In this document: piece after piece, positions 36,255-47,530 of the stretch | Position numbering within the stretch: the stretch's first letter is position 1 | How the letters are laid out: each line of letters starts with the position of its first letter | Origin: Rutidosis leptorrhynchoides | Taxonomy: Eukaryota; Streptophyta; Magnoliopsida; Asterales; Asteraceae | Reading direction: 5' to 3' | NCBI RefSeq assembly: GCF_046630445.1 | Contig: NC_092333.1 | Span: 717,580,001-717,644,000 of the forward strand | Length of the DNA: 64,000 bases | Made by a program: the position numbers and the translations under genes | The notes under the pieces: model-generated | The model's input: only the letters and a program-made list of their open reading frames with translations | Told to the model about the DNA's origin: nothing | Databases searched by the model: none

Positions 36255-36873
36255 TGATACGCATATCCGCAGGACAATACGGATGCGCATACAAAGCCCT
36301 AAACCGCACACAAAATTGTCATGTCAAAGATATGGCACGGGTATAGCCGCACTCTATGCGCCTATACCATCTTATGCGAGTTTTGTATACTTGCATAAGG
36401 GTCCAGTACATTCTAGAAGAATGTACGGTATAATCAATTCGGATTCTTTTCCTTAAATAACGAAAGTTAGTTGGGATAAGATTGCATTTAATTAGGGAAG
36501 AGATTCTGCCGAAACCCTAATTCATAAGCCTATAAATACATAGCTCATAAACCCTAATACAGATATATATTCATTCGTTTACTCATACGTAAACCACAGC
36601 ATACAAATCTCCATCGTACGAATAAAGCTTCTTACAATCTTAAAGACTTTCAGGTATGTCTCGAACTATAAAACATTCATGTCTTCGGGCCACTCAACCT
36701 CGTATGCTAGGTTGTTGGTGGACTCTAAAATCGGCCACCCTATCGGAATCGAAACGATGCCGATGTGGATTATCCATGACTACGCATCGGAGGTTCGAAT
36801 ATTGTTAGTCCTTAAACCGCTTTATGCACTCAAGCGTAGGTTCACCTTGACCTCGTAAAAATATGCTTGATCA
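36255..36873 (+). repeat. Tat LTR copy 3 (619 bp)
   Basis: Same length and ends as LTR copy 2, with scattered differences. It ends TTGATCA and is followed at once by the resumed Copia RT frame (GATGTCAAA). Confidence 0.93.
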
Positions 36874-37815
36874 GATGTCAAAGCTTGGCTAGGGAAATTC
36901 TTCTCCATGAAAGACATAGGAGATGCATCATATATTTTGGGAATAAAGATCTATCGAGATAGGTCAAGGAGATTAATTGGGCTAAACCAAAGTGCATATA
37001 TAGATAAGATACTATAGAAATTTGGTATGCATAACTCAAAGAAAGGGTGCGTTCCTATGAACCCTAGAATGATATTGAGCAAGTCTCAATGTCCTAATTC
37101 TAACTTGGAGTCAGCTACCATGAGTCGGACTCCATATGCTTCAGCTATAGGATCAATCATGTATGCGATGATATGCACTAGGCCTGACGTGTCGTATGCA
37201 CTAAGCATGACTAGTCGTTATCAGGCTAATCCTGGTGAAGCTCATTGGATAGCAGTTAAGAACATTCTAAAGTATCTTAGGAGGACTAAAGAGATGTTCT
37301 TGGTCTATGGTGGGAATGACGAGCTGAGCGTCAAAGGATACTCTGACGCTAGTTTCCAATCAGATAGAGATGATTGCTCTTCACAATCAGGATTTGTATT
37401 TATGTTGAACGGTGGAGCCGTCACATGGAGAAGTGGCAAGCAAAGTACTATTGCTGATTCTACGACAGAAGCCGAGTATATAGCGGTAAATGAAGCTGCT
37501 AAATAGGCCATGTGGATACAGAAATTCATCGAAGATGTGGGTGTGGTTCCTACAATCCATGATCCTGTTGAGATTTTTTGTGACAATGTGAGTGCGGTTG
37601 TCTTAGCTCAAGAACCGAGGTCACAAAAGCGCACACGACACATACTCAGAAAGTACCATTACATCCGTCAACTTGTAGCAGAAAATGACATATTATTAAG
37701 TAGAGTAGACACGACTAAGAACTTGGCTGATCCTTTCACCAAGCCTTTACCACAGACTAAGCATGATGCTCATAGCATGTCTATTGGCATTCGTGTCATT
37801 GATGATAAAGTTTGA
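36874..37815 (+). pseudogene. Copia pol, 3' part (RT end and RNase H)
   Basis: Continuation of the Copia frame interrupted at 12217: DVKAWLGKFFSMKDIGDASY, then YILGIKIYRDRS, RTPYASAIGSIMYAM, and RNase H with GYSDASFQSDRDD, STTEAEYIA and DPFTKPL near the end. Two in-frame stops occur (TAG 37015 and TAG 37504). The frame is otherwise open to TGA at 37813-37815. A few codons between GNDI and DVK of the normal Copia sequence are absent, which fits a small loss at the insertion edges. Confidence 0.93.
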
Positions 37816-38621
37816 TTGTATTTTTTATGTTAAGTTTGAAACTTTAAACATTGGGTAATATTATATGTTGCAATTGATCTGATGATTAATATATTGAGAT
37901 TATATTATACGCACGATGCAATCATTTCAATGTATATTGCCATGTTTCATTTTGCATGTTTTAACTTTCAATGAATATTATTTCATAAACTTCCACAGTC
38001 GATCATTCTCTAAGGAAGAGAGAATTGAATTAAGGCTGCTATGAAGTGTAGTAATATAGGCTTATATGAAACTACATTCATGAGGAACTTTATAGTTGAT
38101 TCAAGGTTCTGGAATGACCACACTTAGACGCTACTTCATGGTCTTAAGTCACGAGTAAGCTCTAAGATGGCAACATCATTTATCCTAGAGTGGATATGTA
38201 TAAGGAATCCTGACACAAACTATATTCTACTTTGACCTGTATTTAACGCTGTGCGTAAATGCCAGTCTGGAATGTGGTGGGTGTCTATACAGTTGAAGCA
38301 ATTTGTTCCTTCTTCTCATAGAAAGTTGAAGCGATATCTCTGGGCCCCTCGTTGATTTGTGCTGAATTAAATGCATGGCCATGCTACGAATGAATTGATG
38401 CAATAGCAGTCTATTTGATCACCACAAATCTTTATCGGGAATATAATCTTGAACGATAATGATTGACACTTAACCATGCCACACGTTCTTAAAGATATCT
38501 AGAACAAAAGGATGATTGATATTAATCAAAATATAGGAGTGTAACGTAGCAGACTAGTTGTTACACATGGTGTGTCTTTTAAGACAAGCCAATATTATTA
38601 ATGTCAGCGCAAGTGGGAGTC
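37816..38621 (+). other. Copia 3' untranslated region and polypurine tract
   Basis: About 800 bp without a supported ORF. It ends with AAGTGGGAGT (38611-38620) directly before the 3' LTR, a typical Copia polypurine tract. Confidence 0.75.
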
Positions 38622-39476
38622 TGTTGGAAATATGTTCTCGGGTTGGCTACGGTTCGACCGTGGTTTGACCGTGGTACATATATTCCGAAGATATGCCCAT
38701 GACATTAAATAATAAAAGTCCATTTATCCTATTCGGTCACACACAAAGGCCAATCGTAAATTGTTTGATATACCTTCTAATCGGAAATTAATTTATTAAT
38801 CATTAGTTAATGGTTTAATAAATTAAGTAAGTTTTTTATGTGCATACATATACTTACAAATCTAAATATGTAGAGATTTGATTAGATTTTGCAAATCATA
38901 TTTTATATAAGATATAAGATTTGATTTGATTTATAAAATATGATTTGATTTTGTAAATCTTATTTTATAAAAAGATTTGATTTTGCAAATCTTTCAAAAT
39001 CTTTATTTATTATATTTGTGCTAGATGTATTATTGTATCAATAATCAATAATGTACTTTGTTCTATATAATACCAAGTCTTGGTATTGGAAAAAATGAAG
39101 TTACGAGAGACACACAAAAAAACACACATACAAAAATGCTATTTTTCTTTCTCATTTTCAAGTAACCAAAATACTTGAAATCTATAATTGGGTTCGGTTT
39201 TGGTGAAAATAACGAAGAAAAGATCCGTTAAGTAGAAGGTATATATCGAAGCAAGGTTGAAACTTTGGGTGTCTACCGTTTAGAGGAACTCTTCTTTGGG
39301 TTTTCAAATTCGATCTTCAAAAGGGCTACAAAGGTTGTATTCTAATCTTCTCTTGTTCGGTTTCGTTAATTTGTTTTGTTTGCTAAAGTTTTGTACAATG
39401 ATCCGTGAAAGAGTATGATTTTGTAAAGTTTTAAAAAATGCTTCCGCTCGCTTTGAATTTGTATCATACTCCAACA
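38622..39476 (+). repeat. Copia 3' LTR (855 bp)
   Basis: Counterpart of 6432-7276, differing by scattered substitutions and small indels that make it about 10 bp longer. It is followed by the target duplication CATAG (39477-39481). Confidence 0.96.
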
Positions 39477-39481
39477 CATAG

Positions 39482-41699
39482 AAATGCCATCGTGTTGCTG
39501 CGAGAAATGATTTCGCTCTATAACTTAAACATTGTTTAAGTAATCAATAATTAAAATACGCAAATCGACAATTGATCCAAACTTAAAATACTTTTGTTTG
39601 AGCTAAATAATATTTCATTAAATTTATACGAACGGATTCAGTTATAATGTGTTTTCTTAAGTACATATAATAGGAATTTATATGATTGGATTGAGTGTAG
39701 TTTTATATGCTCTTAATAGATTTTTCTCATAATGCATTCTATTAGGCGGCAGATTGGTAAAGGGGTTTCTACGCGCTTTTGGAAAGATTGTTCAGATCAA
39801 AAACCGAAAACACATATAAGCCCAAGATGATTAGAAAAGCCAAATTATTAATAAAAATAATCAAAGAGTAAGGATCAAAGAAATTACCTTTAGCTTCGTT
39901 ATCATCCGTTCTAATTTGGGTGTACATGCATCTCTATTTATCATTCATCATAAACCAAGATTGTTAAGGGTATGATTTGTTGATTTGGATGATATCAATC
40001 ATGCATGAGGTAATGATAATCCATAAAGCCCAAAGCACATCGACCATTTCTATATAGATTATTTGATCTGAACTGCAAAAGTTCAAAGTTAGAACAAATC
40101 TTTAGTTAGATTTCAATCATAACATAATTATAATCCATTTATAATAAATAAAAGCACTTGAAAGCTTAAAATAATTGCAGTAATAAGAGCTACAGTTTTG
40201 TTCAAGCTTACTAAATGAAAAAAAAAAAAAAAAAAAAAACATGTGTTTTTTAGTGTTAAACATACCATAGTCAAGGTATATGCTAAAGGTGGCAATGTTG
40301 GCCCATTTACCTGAAATTAGTCGATATGGGTTATATTCTTCTTCAAAGCAATAGTTTTGCCAACCACTAGTCACGGGACCTGTATACTACACCATACATT
40401 CGTTCCCCGATCTTTTCTACCTTCTAATACTGTTTTCGATATCAAAAATATCAAAACCAGAAAACTCCAAATTAACACAAATCATTGAAAACTTATAAGA
40501 TCATAAATGTATCACTCTACCTGGTCCATAGCAGGCCTTGCTGAAACGGACTGTATATACATCAACAAACAAGCTTGAATGTATGATGAACATATCTGGC
40601 GTATAAATAAAAAAAAAAAAATCCTAAAACAACATTGCGGATGTCATTTTGTACATGTTCACATGAAATAAGCAAGTGTCTTAAAAAAGAAAAAAAAAAA
40701 ACTAAAAAACCAAAAACAACATTGTGTTTATTCATAAAAGTTTCAACATCTAATAACCATAATCACATACTCCATCTTTAACAATTTAAGATATTTTAAT
40801 GAAACTTCGACAAGTTTGGAAGATCGACATTCTAATACTTCTTATGTAATGTTCCAATTGAATATCATTTTGTTTGATATATTTTAGTATGATTATGATA
40901 CCTGGTGCATAAATACGACATTATAGAAACAGGTCGGCGCAATCGGAACCCAACACAATTATAATGAAAATACTTGATTAACATGTTTGCATTGGTAATA
41001 ACAAACGTTTTGTCAAAAAATTAACCTAACAATTATTTATAAATATTAAAGTTATTAAGATGATAAAACCCTCAGTTCGATCGAAGTCTTATCTATTAAT
41101 TGCTAGCGGCAGTATCATATATGGATACAACATAATTAGGCACAAACCTACTACTCATCATAAGTAATTCAATTTGAGCAGACGAAATAGATATCCTATA
41201 CATAGGGATTTAACGGCAGAAGTTGGTTGCGGTGGAGGTAAAAGAAACAAAGGTTTTTTGAGTTAGGGCTCAAATAGTTAAGATGTTAGTGACGGTGAAA
41301 ATGAAGTGGGGTAAAAGGAAACGATGGTTACTCAAATTAGGGCTAAATTATTACTATAATTTTTTTCCTAAAATAATTAATAACATTAAACTGATTCGAA
41401 AATAAACGAATATAAATGATACAAAGAGAATTCAAATTATAACTACTAACATAAATCATCGATTCTATCAACAAGGCAAAACAATAACAAATCAGTAAAC
41501 AATTAACATAGAGAACCCCTAAAGCACCAAAAGCACTAATATACATAAAATAAACATAACATAAACAGTGACAACAATCGATAGAATTTCGATCGCCACC
41601 GTAAAAGTGAATGACCATCAGTCACAACACCACACGAACCGTCACAGAGTTGATCCTAAACTTGCAAAAGGCCAGCTTCACCCCTAAATCTGAAACCAG
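39482..41699. other. No gene recognised
   Basis: AT-rich DNA with several A-rich runs (40219-40239, 40610-40620, 40690-40700). I find no reading frame with protein features on either strand, no tRNA and no clear repeat border. It is probably host intergenic DNA between the Copia and the CACTA end. Confidence 0.5.
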
Positions 41700-42056
41700 C
41701 ACTACTACAAAAATGGGAAATGGAAACCGGTTTTTAGGGGTTTAGGAACCGGTTTTAAAACCGGTTTCTATGGGTAGGGGTTTCTAAAGTGGAGACCGGT
41801 TTTGAAACCGGTTCCGAAACTTGACTTTTGGAACCGGTTTTTACAAAAAAACAGGTTTCGATTCTCTAGAATAGAAACCTGTTTTTTTAATAAAAACCCG
41901 TTTCTATTGTAATTTTTTTTTTTTAAATATATTATGCAAACAGGACCATATATCCTAATGCAGATACGTCCATTTCATGTCTAAAACTACATCTTCGAAT
42001 TGAAGTCAGTATATGTGATGGTTTCCAGTGGTTTCCAGCCGTCATCTAGATGGCTC
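41700..42056. mobile_element. CACTA (En/Spm) DNA transposon terminus
   Basis: CACTACTACAAAAATGGG at 41700 is the canonical terminal inverted repeat of plant CACTA elements. It is followed by a subterminal array of ACCGGTTT/AAACCGGT motifs (seven CCGGTT cores between about 41729 and 41842), the usual kind of transposase-binding region. The matching opposite end is not in the window and no transposase is seen. The element is either truncated or continues beyond the nested insertions that follow. Confidence 0.82.
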
Positions 42057-42399
42057 TGTTCCAGCCGTCATCTAGATGTTCAAAACTGCCTACTTTGACA
42101 ACGCGTATGGAAGTGGCAAACTTGAACACGATGACGGCCGCCAACTTCCGCCAAGCTTCCTAGTTCACACCATTCACCGCCATAGAATTTTTGCTATAAA
42201 TAGAGATGCAAACTTTCATTGTAAATCATCCCAAAAAATCACTCAGAGAAGTGTAATCACAACCTAGATAGTGTGTGTGAGTTTGAAAGTTTTTTTTTAG
42301 AGTTTTGTAATACTCGTGTAATCTATTCTTGTGAGTAATAGAGTTATTTTCTCTCAAATTTATATCTCCCAACGTCCAGGCGATCCTCTCTTCCCAACA
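42057..42399 (+). repeat. LTR of a second Copia element (left edge uncertain)
   Basis: Ends TCCCAACA right before a primer-binding site. It contains a TATA box GCTATAAATAGAG (42193-42205) and a leader-like region. The start at 42057 (TGTTCC) is chosen because TGTT pairs with the AACA end. An 18-bp repeat (CCAGCCGTCATCTAGATG at 42037 and 42061) blurs this edge. Confidence 0.6.
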
Positions 42400-42400
42400 A

Positions 42401-42417
42401 GTGGTATCAGAGCCAGG
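42401..42417 (+). other. Primer-binding site of the second Copia
   Basis: GTGGTATCAGAGCCAGG matches the initiator-Met tRNA complement exactly in its core TGGTATCAGAGC. Confidence 0.85.
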
Positions 42418-42925
42418 TTAGAGACGTTGGTTGAGTTTTTGGGTCTTCTGAAGTTTCCTCAAAATCCAATTTTGAGTGTACCATTGGATTCGTCTCGTCG
42501 AACCGATTCCAACGCAAAAAAACGGTGACTTAAACGGAGTTATAACGAGCCCAGAAAACGCGGTCAAAGTTTGGTCAACTCGCCGGAGAAGACGACCGGT
42601 GCCGGAATTTTCGCCAGAGAAGAAAGTCCTGTAGCAATTCACTGTAGCAGCTGGCGGCACTGTAGAAAGTTCTTGTAGCAGTACTGTAGCAAGTTCCTGT
42701 AGCGGTACTGTAGCAATTCTGAAATTTTACAATTTGGTCCCTGAAATTTTTAGAATTTCATTTTTGGTCCCTGAAGTTTATAACAAATTATAATTTTGCC
42801 CCGTAAGTGAGATTTGAGCCGCGAAGTATCCATTCCACCATTTTCAACCGTTCCGGACGTAACGGTGATATCTGTTTTCTAAAATTCAACCCCGTTAGTG
42901 TTGAAAAATCATTTGTAAGGTGATA

Positions 42926-43021
42926 ATGTCCACAGAAGAGTCAACATCATCTTCCGGAGCTATGATTATGCTCACAGCCACAAACTATACGCTGTGGAAA
43001 CTTCGGATGGAAGATCTCCTC
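42926..43021 (+). pseudogene. Second Copia gag, 5' fragment cut by a chromovirus
   Basis: The ATG at 42926 opens a frame typical of Copia gag N-termini (LTATNYTLWKLRMEDLL), which stops after 32 codons where the LTR of the next Gypsy element begins (TGTAAC at 43022). The rest of this Copia is not in the window. Confidence 0.8.
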
Positions 43022-46000
43022 TGTAACAACCCTGGATTTTCCAACGTTTAATTATTAATAATTTATTATTAATGCTTGCATTTTAATAAACGTATTCTTA
43101 TACGTGTTACTTGTTACCGTATTTAACTTTACATGCCCGATTTGTCTTTGTGACACACGAACTTTACACGAATAATATTTTCAAATATTATTTACATTCA
43201 TGATTAATTAATATTGATCATTTTTAATTAACTAATGTTACTAGTTAATTACTTGGGCTTTACTTGATTAATTGTTACATTTTTGGACTTGGGCCTTTTA
43301 TTAATGAACATGGACTTGGAAGCCCACCCTACTTTCTTAATGGATTAATTAGCCCATTATTATCATGCAAGTATTACATTAAAATAAAACTAGATTAGTT
43401 AGTTCATGAGGAATCTTGTTACTTGCATATTTACACCTTGTTCCCATAACCATTTAACTTTATTACCACTCTAAGCTATCACCTTTCTCCCATGTTTGAA
43501 AGTTGCATTGATCCCTTCCTCTTTGATCCCTTTGACCGTTGGCCTAGGTTGAATAAAAGGGAGATCAAAACTTTTTTTTTTTGAGATACTTATTCACTAG
43601 TTTCCTTTCATTTCACACGCACACAAAGATACTTACAACTTTCACTCATCTTTTCTATCCTTTCTTTTAAGTAACATGAAATATTTCTTCTTCTTTTTCC
43701 TTTAACCAAAATCGCCACCATCATTCATCAAGTTACTTGTCTTGTTTGTTGATTACTTACTAGTTATTTGTTGTTGTTAAAGATCAAGTTTTCTAACTTG
43801 TATCTTCATGAAATCTTGTTACTTCCATCTTTATTTGATGAAGTCAAGAACAAGGAATCTAAACTTTCTAGTTTATGGTTCTACACTTAAATGTTTTCAA
43901 GATTTAAAGATCATAAGTTTCATAATCATACTTGTGTTCATGTTTTGTAGACTTAAATCCTAAGATCCAAACTTTGATTTGAATCTTCCTAAGTATGAAA
44001 CAAACATGAACATAATACTTGTACTTTAGTTTATTTCTTTCTTTTGTAAGTACATTAAAGTTGTAATATTGTTATTTTGGTCAAGTATTACTAGTTAATC
44101 TTGATCTCATATTTCTTGGAACTAAAAGTTAACTTTATAAGTTCAAGAACATGGAAGTATAACTTTCTAGTTATAACTTCATACACTTATGTTGGATCTA
44201 AGTTTCTATAGATTATGGTCTTCTAATTTTGTTGTAAATAAGAGCTTACAAGCTTACATACATTTTTCAAGTTGAAAATCTAAGTTTCATAACTTATGGT
44301 TTCATTAAAGTGTAGATCCAAGTTTTGTAACTTAGGATCTAACTTAAGAACACTAGATCTAGACTTTCTAGTCTAGGATCTTTAAGATCTAGCTAAGATC
44401 TAAGTTCTACAACTTAAGATCTTGATAATTTAGTTTGCTTTCAAGTTTGTAACTTAGTATTACTTTTATAACTCATGTATGTGTCGGATCTAAGATCTTG
44501 ATGTAACTTTGGTTCATCAAACTACATACAACTCTTAAGTGAGTTGTGCTACATATCTTAGACTTACATTAGTGTTATTATGTTCAAAACTTGGTAAATA
44601 TGATGCAAACCCATCATCGAGTTGTACACTTGAAGCTATACGCATCAAGGATGAGAACCGTGATGAGCATCAAGCACCAAGAACCCACCGGAACACCTTT
44701 ATTTACAGTTTCTGGAACTGATCACACTACCTGGGCTACTGGAAAGCTGATTTTCAGTTATTTCGGTTCAATTATATGATTTTCTGTTTAGACCTCGTCT
44801 TAATCCGAGTTACGGTTTAGGATCTATGGCCTCCCGGAAGTCACTACACCCTATTAACGTTGTGCTGAAATTTCTGAGCTACTCGCACTTAAACCGTCAC
44901 CACGGTCAAACGAAGACGAGTTTGGTTCTGGAAATTGGTCAGCCTCTAGGGGACTCATATACGGAGCCATGGCCACTGGACTCACCCCATTTCAGTTTGT
45001 ATAGAGGTTGTGGTGACTGAACGAAGTCAGCCTTTGTTTTAAACCCTAGTCTCGACTTAAAACTTACTTTACACTTTTTGTTTAATGATGAATGATGATG
45101 GTACTTAAGACAAAATTTACATACTTTTAAACCTTTGGAACGAATTACTGACTTAGTAACTTTTGACTTAGGTTGAGGACCTTTCGGACCAACCACTTGC
45201 TTACTATTCCCGCGTATCGACTTTTACTACTTTCCACTATGAGTTATAGCATCCCTTTTTACTTTAACTATTTTGGGAACTGAGAATACATGTGCATTTT
45301 ACATTTTACATACTAGGCACGAGTACTTAAACTTTATATATGTGTGGGTTATACAACGGCATAAACTTTCCCCTTAGCTCGGTAACGTTTAGTCATTGGT
45401 CTTTGAACCGGTGAACGCGAATCTTAGATATGGATCCATAGGGTTTGACATCCCCACTCGGGCTAGTAGCGCTAGCATTTAACGGGTGTTTAATACTTCA
45501 TAAACTTACGCACTCACCAAGTGTACTTTTAGGGGGGTGTTATAAACGTTAAGTTAGTTACCAAGTGCCCACGGTTGAACATATACTTTTCATACTGTTT
45601 TGAAACGCTGTTTGAAGCACCGAAATCTCGTGGCCTACCTTACATTACTGTTATACTTAAACTATAGCTCACCAACCTTTTTGTTGATGTTTTTAAGCAT
45701 GTTTTTCTCAGGTGCTTAAGGTTTGATTGCTTCCGCTGTAGTTGTCATGCTTTGTAGACTCCCGCTGCGCTTATTAGAGATGTCACCGCATGAAACGTTT
45801 AATTTGCATTCAAACAATGTTATTTTTGAAACAATGTATTTGTAACGACCTATAGGTCACGTACTATTATTTTTGCTTGCTATTCGTAGAAGCATACTTT
45901 CGGATGTTAAACCTTTAACGTTGGTTAAAACGTCACCTTTTATCATGAATGCAAACTCTTTTTGAAACAGCATATAGTATTTGACCTTGTAATGATCCTG

Positions 46001-46043
46001 TTGTTGATGATTCATACATGATGGTTTTGTACGGGGCATCACA
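43022..46043 (+). repeat. 5' LTR of the second chromovirus (3022 bp)
   Basis: The first 1.34 kb matches 51880-53223 closely. It contains a run of short hairpin-like motifs of the AAGTTT...AACTT and AACTTTCTAGTT kind between about 43790 and 44460. No ORF in it shows protein features. Confidence 0.92.
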
Positions 46044-46065
46044 TTTGGTATCAGCATTGGTTGTA
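46044..46065 (+). other. Primer-binding site of the second chromovirus
   Basis: TTTGGTATCAGCATTGGTTG follows the LTR end, with a Met-tRNA-like TGGTATCAG core. The following leader has GCATTAGTGAGTC, also found in the 13638 element leader (16961-16973). Confidence 0.75.
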
Positions 46066-46377
46066 GGGAATTAGGTTGCATTAGTGAGTCAAGACCCGAC
46101 CGAGTAGGATTCACTAATAGGACTAATCTACAACTTGCTAGTTTACTTGTTTCTGCGGAATTTCTGCATGCTGCTGCTTACTTTTACTGCTATATGCCGT
46201 ATGCTACTACATGATTTCACTACTGCATGTTATTATCTGCTTTCGATTGCATGATACTTGTCGTTATTGCCATGCTACTTACCGCTATACATGATCTAGA
46301 CTGTCGTAGTTACTTTGCCTAATACGTGCTTGCTTTATGACTTACTGACATGGAAAAAGTTATTTTTCCTAGTTCAG

Positions 46378-47232
46378 ATGTCGAATATTCCACCTGTTAT
46401 CATTTTGGAGAGCGACTCGGACTCATCCGCCACCTCGCCTGCCATTGTTGCCTATTCTCAGATCCCGTCATCGACACCTTCCAGTGACTCCGGCGCTTCA
46501 TCCTCTGGAGCCAGTAGCCATGCACCCAACCCAGTGGTCACCTCTGACGGAGCCGAGGACGTACAGGAGATTCTAGCTCCACTTGCCCCAGGACCCTAGG
46601 AGCCACAGTACCATTCCGGTGGTGCTGTGATTCCCACGGAACTTGGGGAAGGTCCGTTCCGTAATGAACATAACCATTGGTGCCGACGCCTTCCTGATGG
46701 ACGTCTCGTGCTGATCCCGCCTTGCAGATACCGACTGATGATAGCCGGCTGAGCAGAGCCACCCGTGCAGCCACCCCCAGATGATTCCGACGACTCATCA
46801 TCCGATGACTCATCCTCTGACGACTCCAATGACGAGGATTCCAACGAGGATCCCTAGGAAGCACCCGTGCAGCCACCCTCTACCCCGCTGAAGAAGCGGT
46901 ATTGTTTTGACAGTACTGTTATTCCTGGGGTTAACGGAGGGAGATCGTCCGTTAACGCACATGGACTGAGGACTAGAGTTACCGCCTGTAAGCGGCTTGT
47001 GCCGTATCCTGCTGATCCATTCATACGTAAGGCTCCCCGATACGCAGCATCTACTTCTGGAGCCGGACCGTCTGCACCACCGGCACCATCTGCACCATCA
47101 GCACCGCCTGTCCCACCATCTCCCTCTGTCGAGGAACTGACGAGGGAGGTGGATATCCTCCGTGCTCGGGTAACTGAGCTCGAGGACCAGGTGTCCCACA
47201 TGATGGACATCCTTTACCCACCGTCACCATAG
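46378..47232 (+). pseudogene. Pre-gag ORF of the second chromovirus (Ser/Asp/Pro-rich, coiled-coil end; 3 stops)
   Basis: One frame of 285 codons from the ATG at 46378 to TAG at 47230-47232, broken by stops at 46597, 46750 and 46855 but with no frameshift. It has an N-terminal Ser/Asp/Pro-rich disordered stretch and a Cys/Arg-containing middle (HWCRRLPDGRLVLIPPCRY). An Asp/Ser acidic cluster (about 46775-46850) follows, then a Pro/Ala-rich linker and a C-terminal heptad-like segment VEELTREVDILRARVTELED, a probable coiled coil. No named domain is recognised. The ATG follows TTTTTCCTAGTTCAG, a good splice-acceptor match. Position and acidic character parallel the ORF at 17098, but I see no clear sequence similarity. 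Confidence 0.72.
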
Positions 47233-47530
47233 AGCATTTGTATTATATTTCATTATGTAATCACATTTGTAGTTTCATGTATTACTTATGTATTGTACGA
47301 ACCTATGCGGATGTATGCAACTTATTATTAATGAATGGAACTTTGTGTTGTTTAATCTTTGTATGGTGTTCTATTTACGTTACAGTGTGATGACTTTGTG
47401 GTATCTGAATCTATTTGCGTTACTTAATTAACATGTGATGTGTTGATTCCATGTTGGTTACCATATACTGTATTACTATTATTTGAATACTGGATTTTGA
47501 CTTGAGTCAAAATTTTTGTTTAGAACATCA

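Larger units (their letters stand above)
12222..36873 (+). mobile_element. Tandem Ty3/Gypsy Tat-type block: LTR - deleted interior - LTR - interior - LTR
   Basis: Three LTR copies beginning TGATACGCATATCC occur at 12222, 27025 and 36255. The last two end GCTTGATCA and are 619 bp each. Between LTRs 2 and 3 lies a full interior with gag, protease, RT, two RNase H domains and integrase, plus an antisense ORF. Between LTRs 1 and 2 only the 3' tail of the interior remains (12767-13637 and 26738-27024), and a chromovirus interrupts it. The arrangement is a head-to-tail tandem sharing the middle LTR. I find no target duplication: the flanks are ATTAA and GATGT. This suggests recombination or deletion at the edges rather than one clean insertion. 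Confidence 0.88.
6432..39476 (+). mobile_element. Ty1/Copia LTR retrotransposon, split by nested Gypsy elements
   Basis: Complete by its ends. The two LTRs begin TGTTGGAAAT and end ATACTCCAACA and are highly similar. They are flanked by a perfect 5-bp target duplication CATAG (6427-6431 and 39477-39481). Domain order is gag, protease, integrase, RT and RNase H, with integrase before RT, which defines Copia. Its own length without the nested block (12222-36873) would be about 8.4 kb. RT motifs and the GNDI/YILGIKI context suggest the Angela/TAR-Tork part of Copia, but the clade is an inference. The coding frame is unshifted but carries nine in-frame stops, so the copy is not autonomous. Confidence 0.95.

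Noticed and set aside
12217..36878. Target-site duplication for the Tat block
   Set aside because: Flanks ATTAA and GATGT do not match under any reasonable shift of the LTR ends.
45857..46114. Minus-strand ORF at the end of the second chromovirus LTR
   Set aside because: Spans the LTR end and primer-binding site antisense; no domain.
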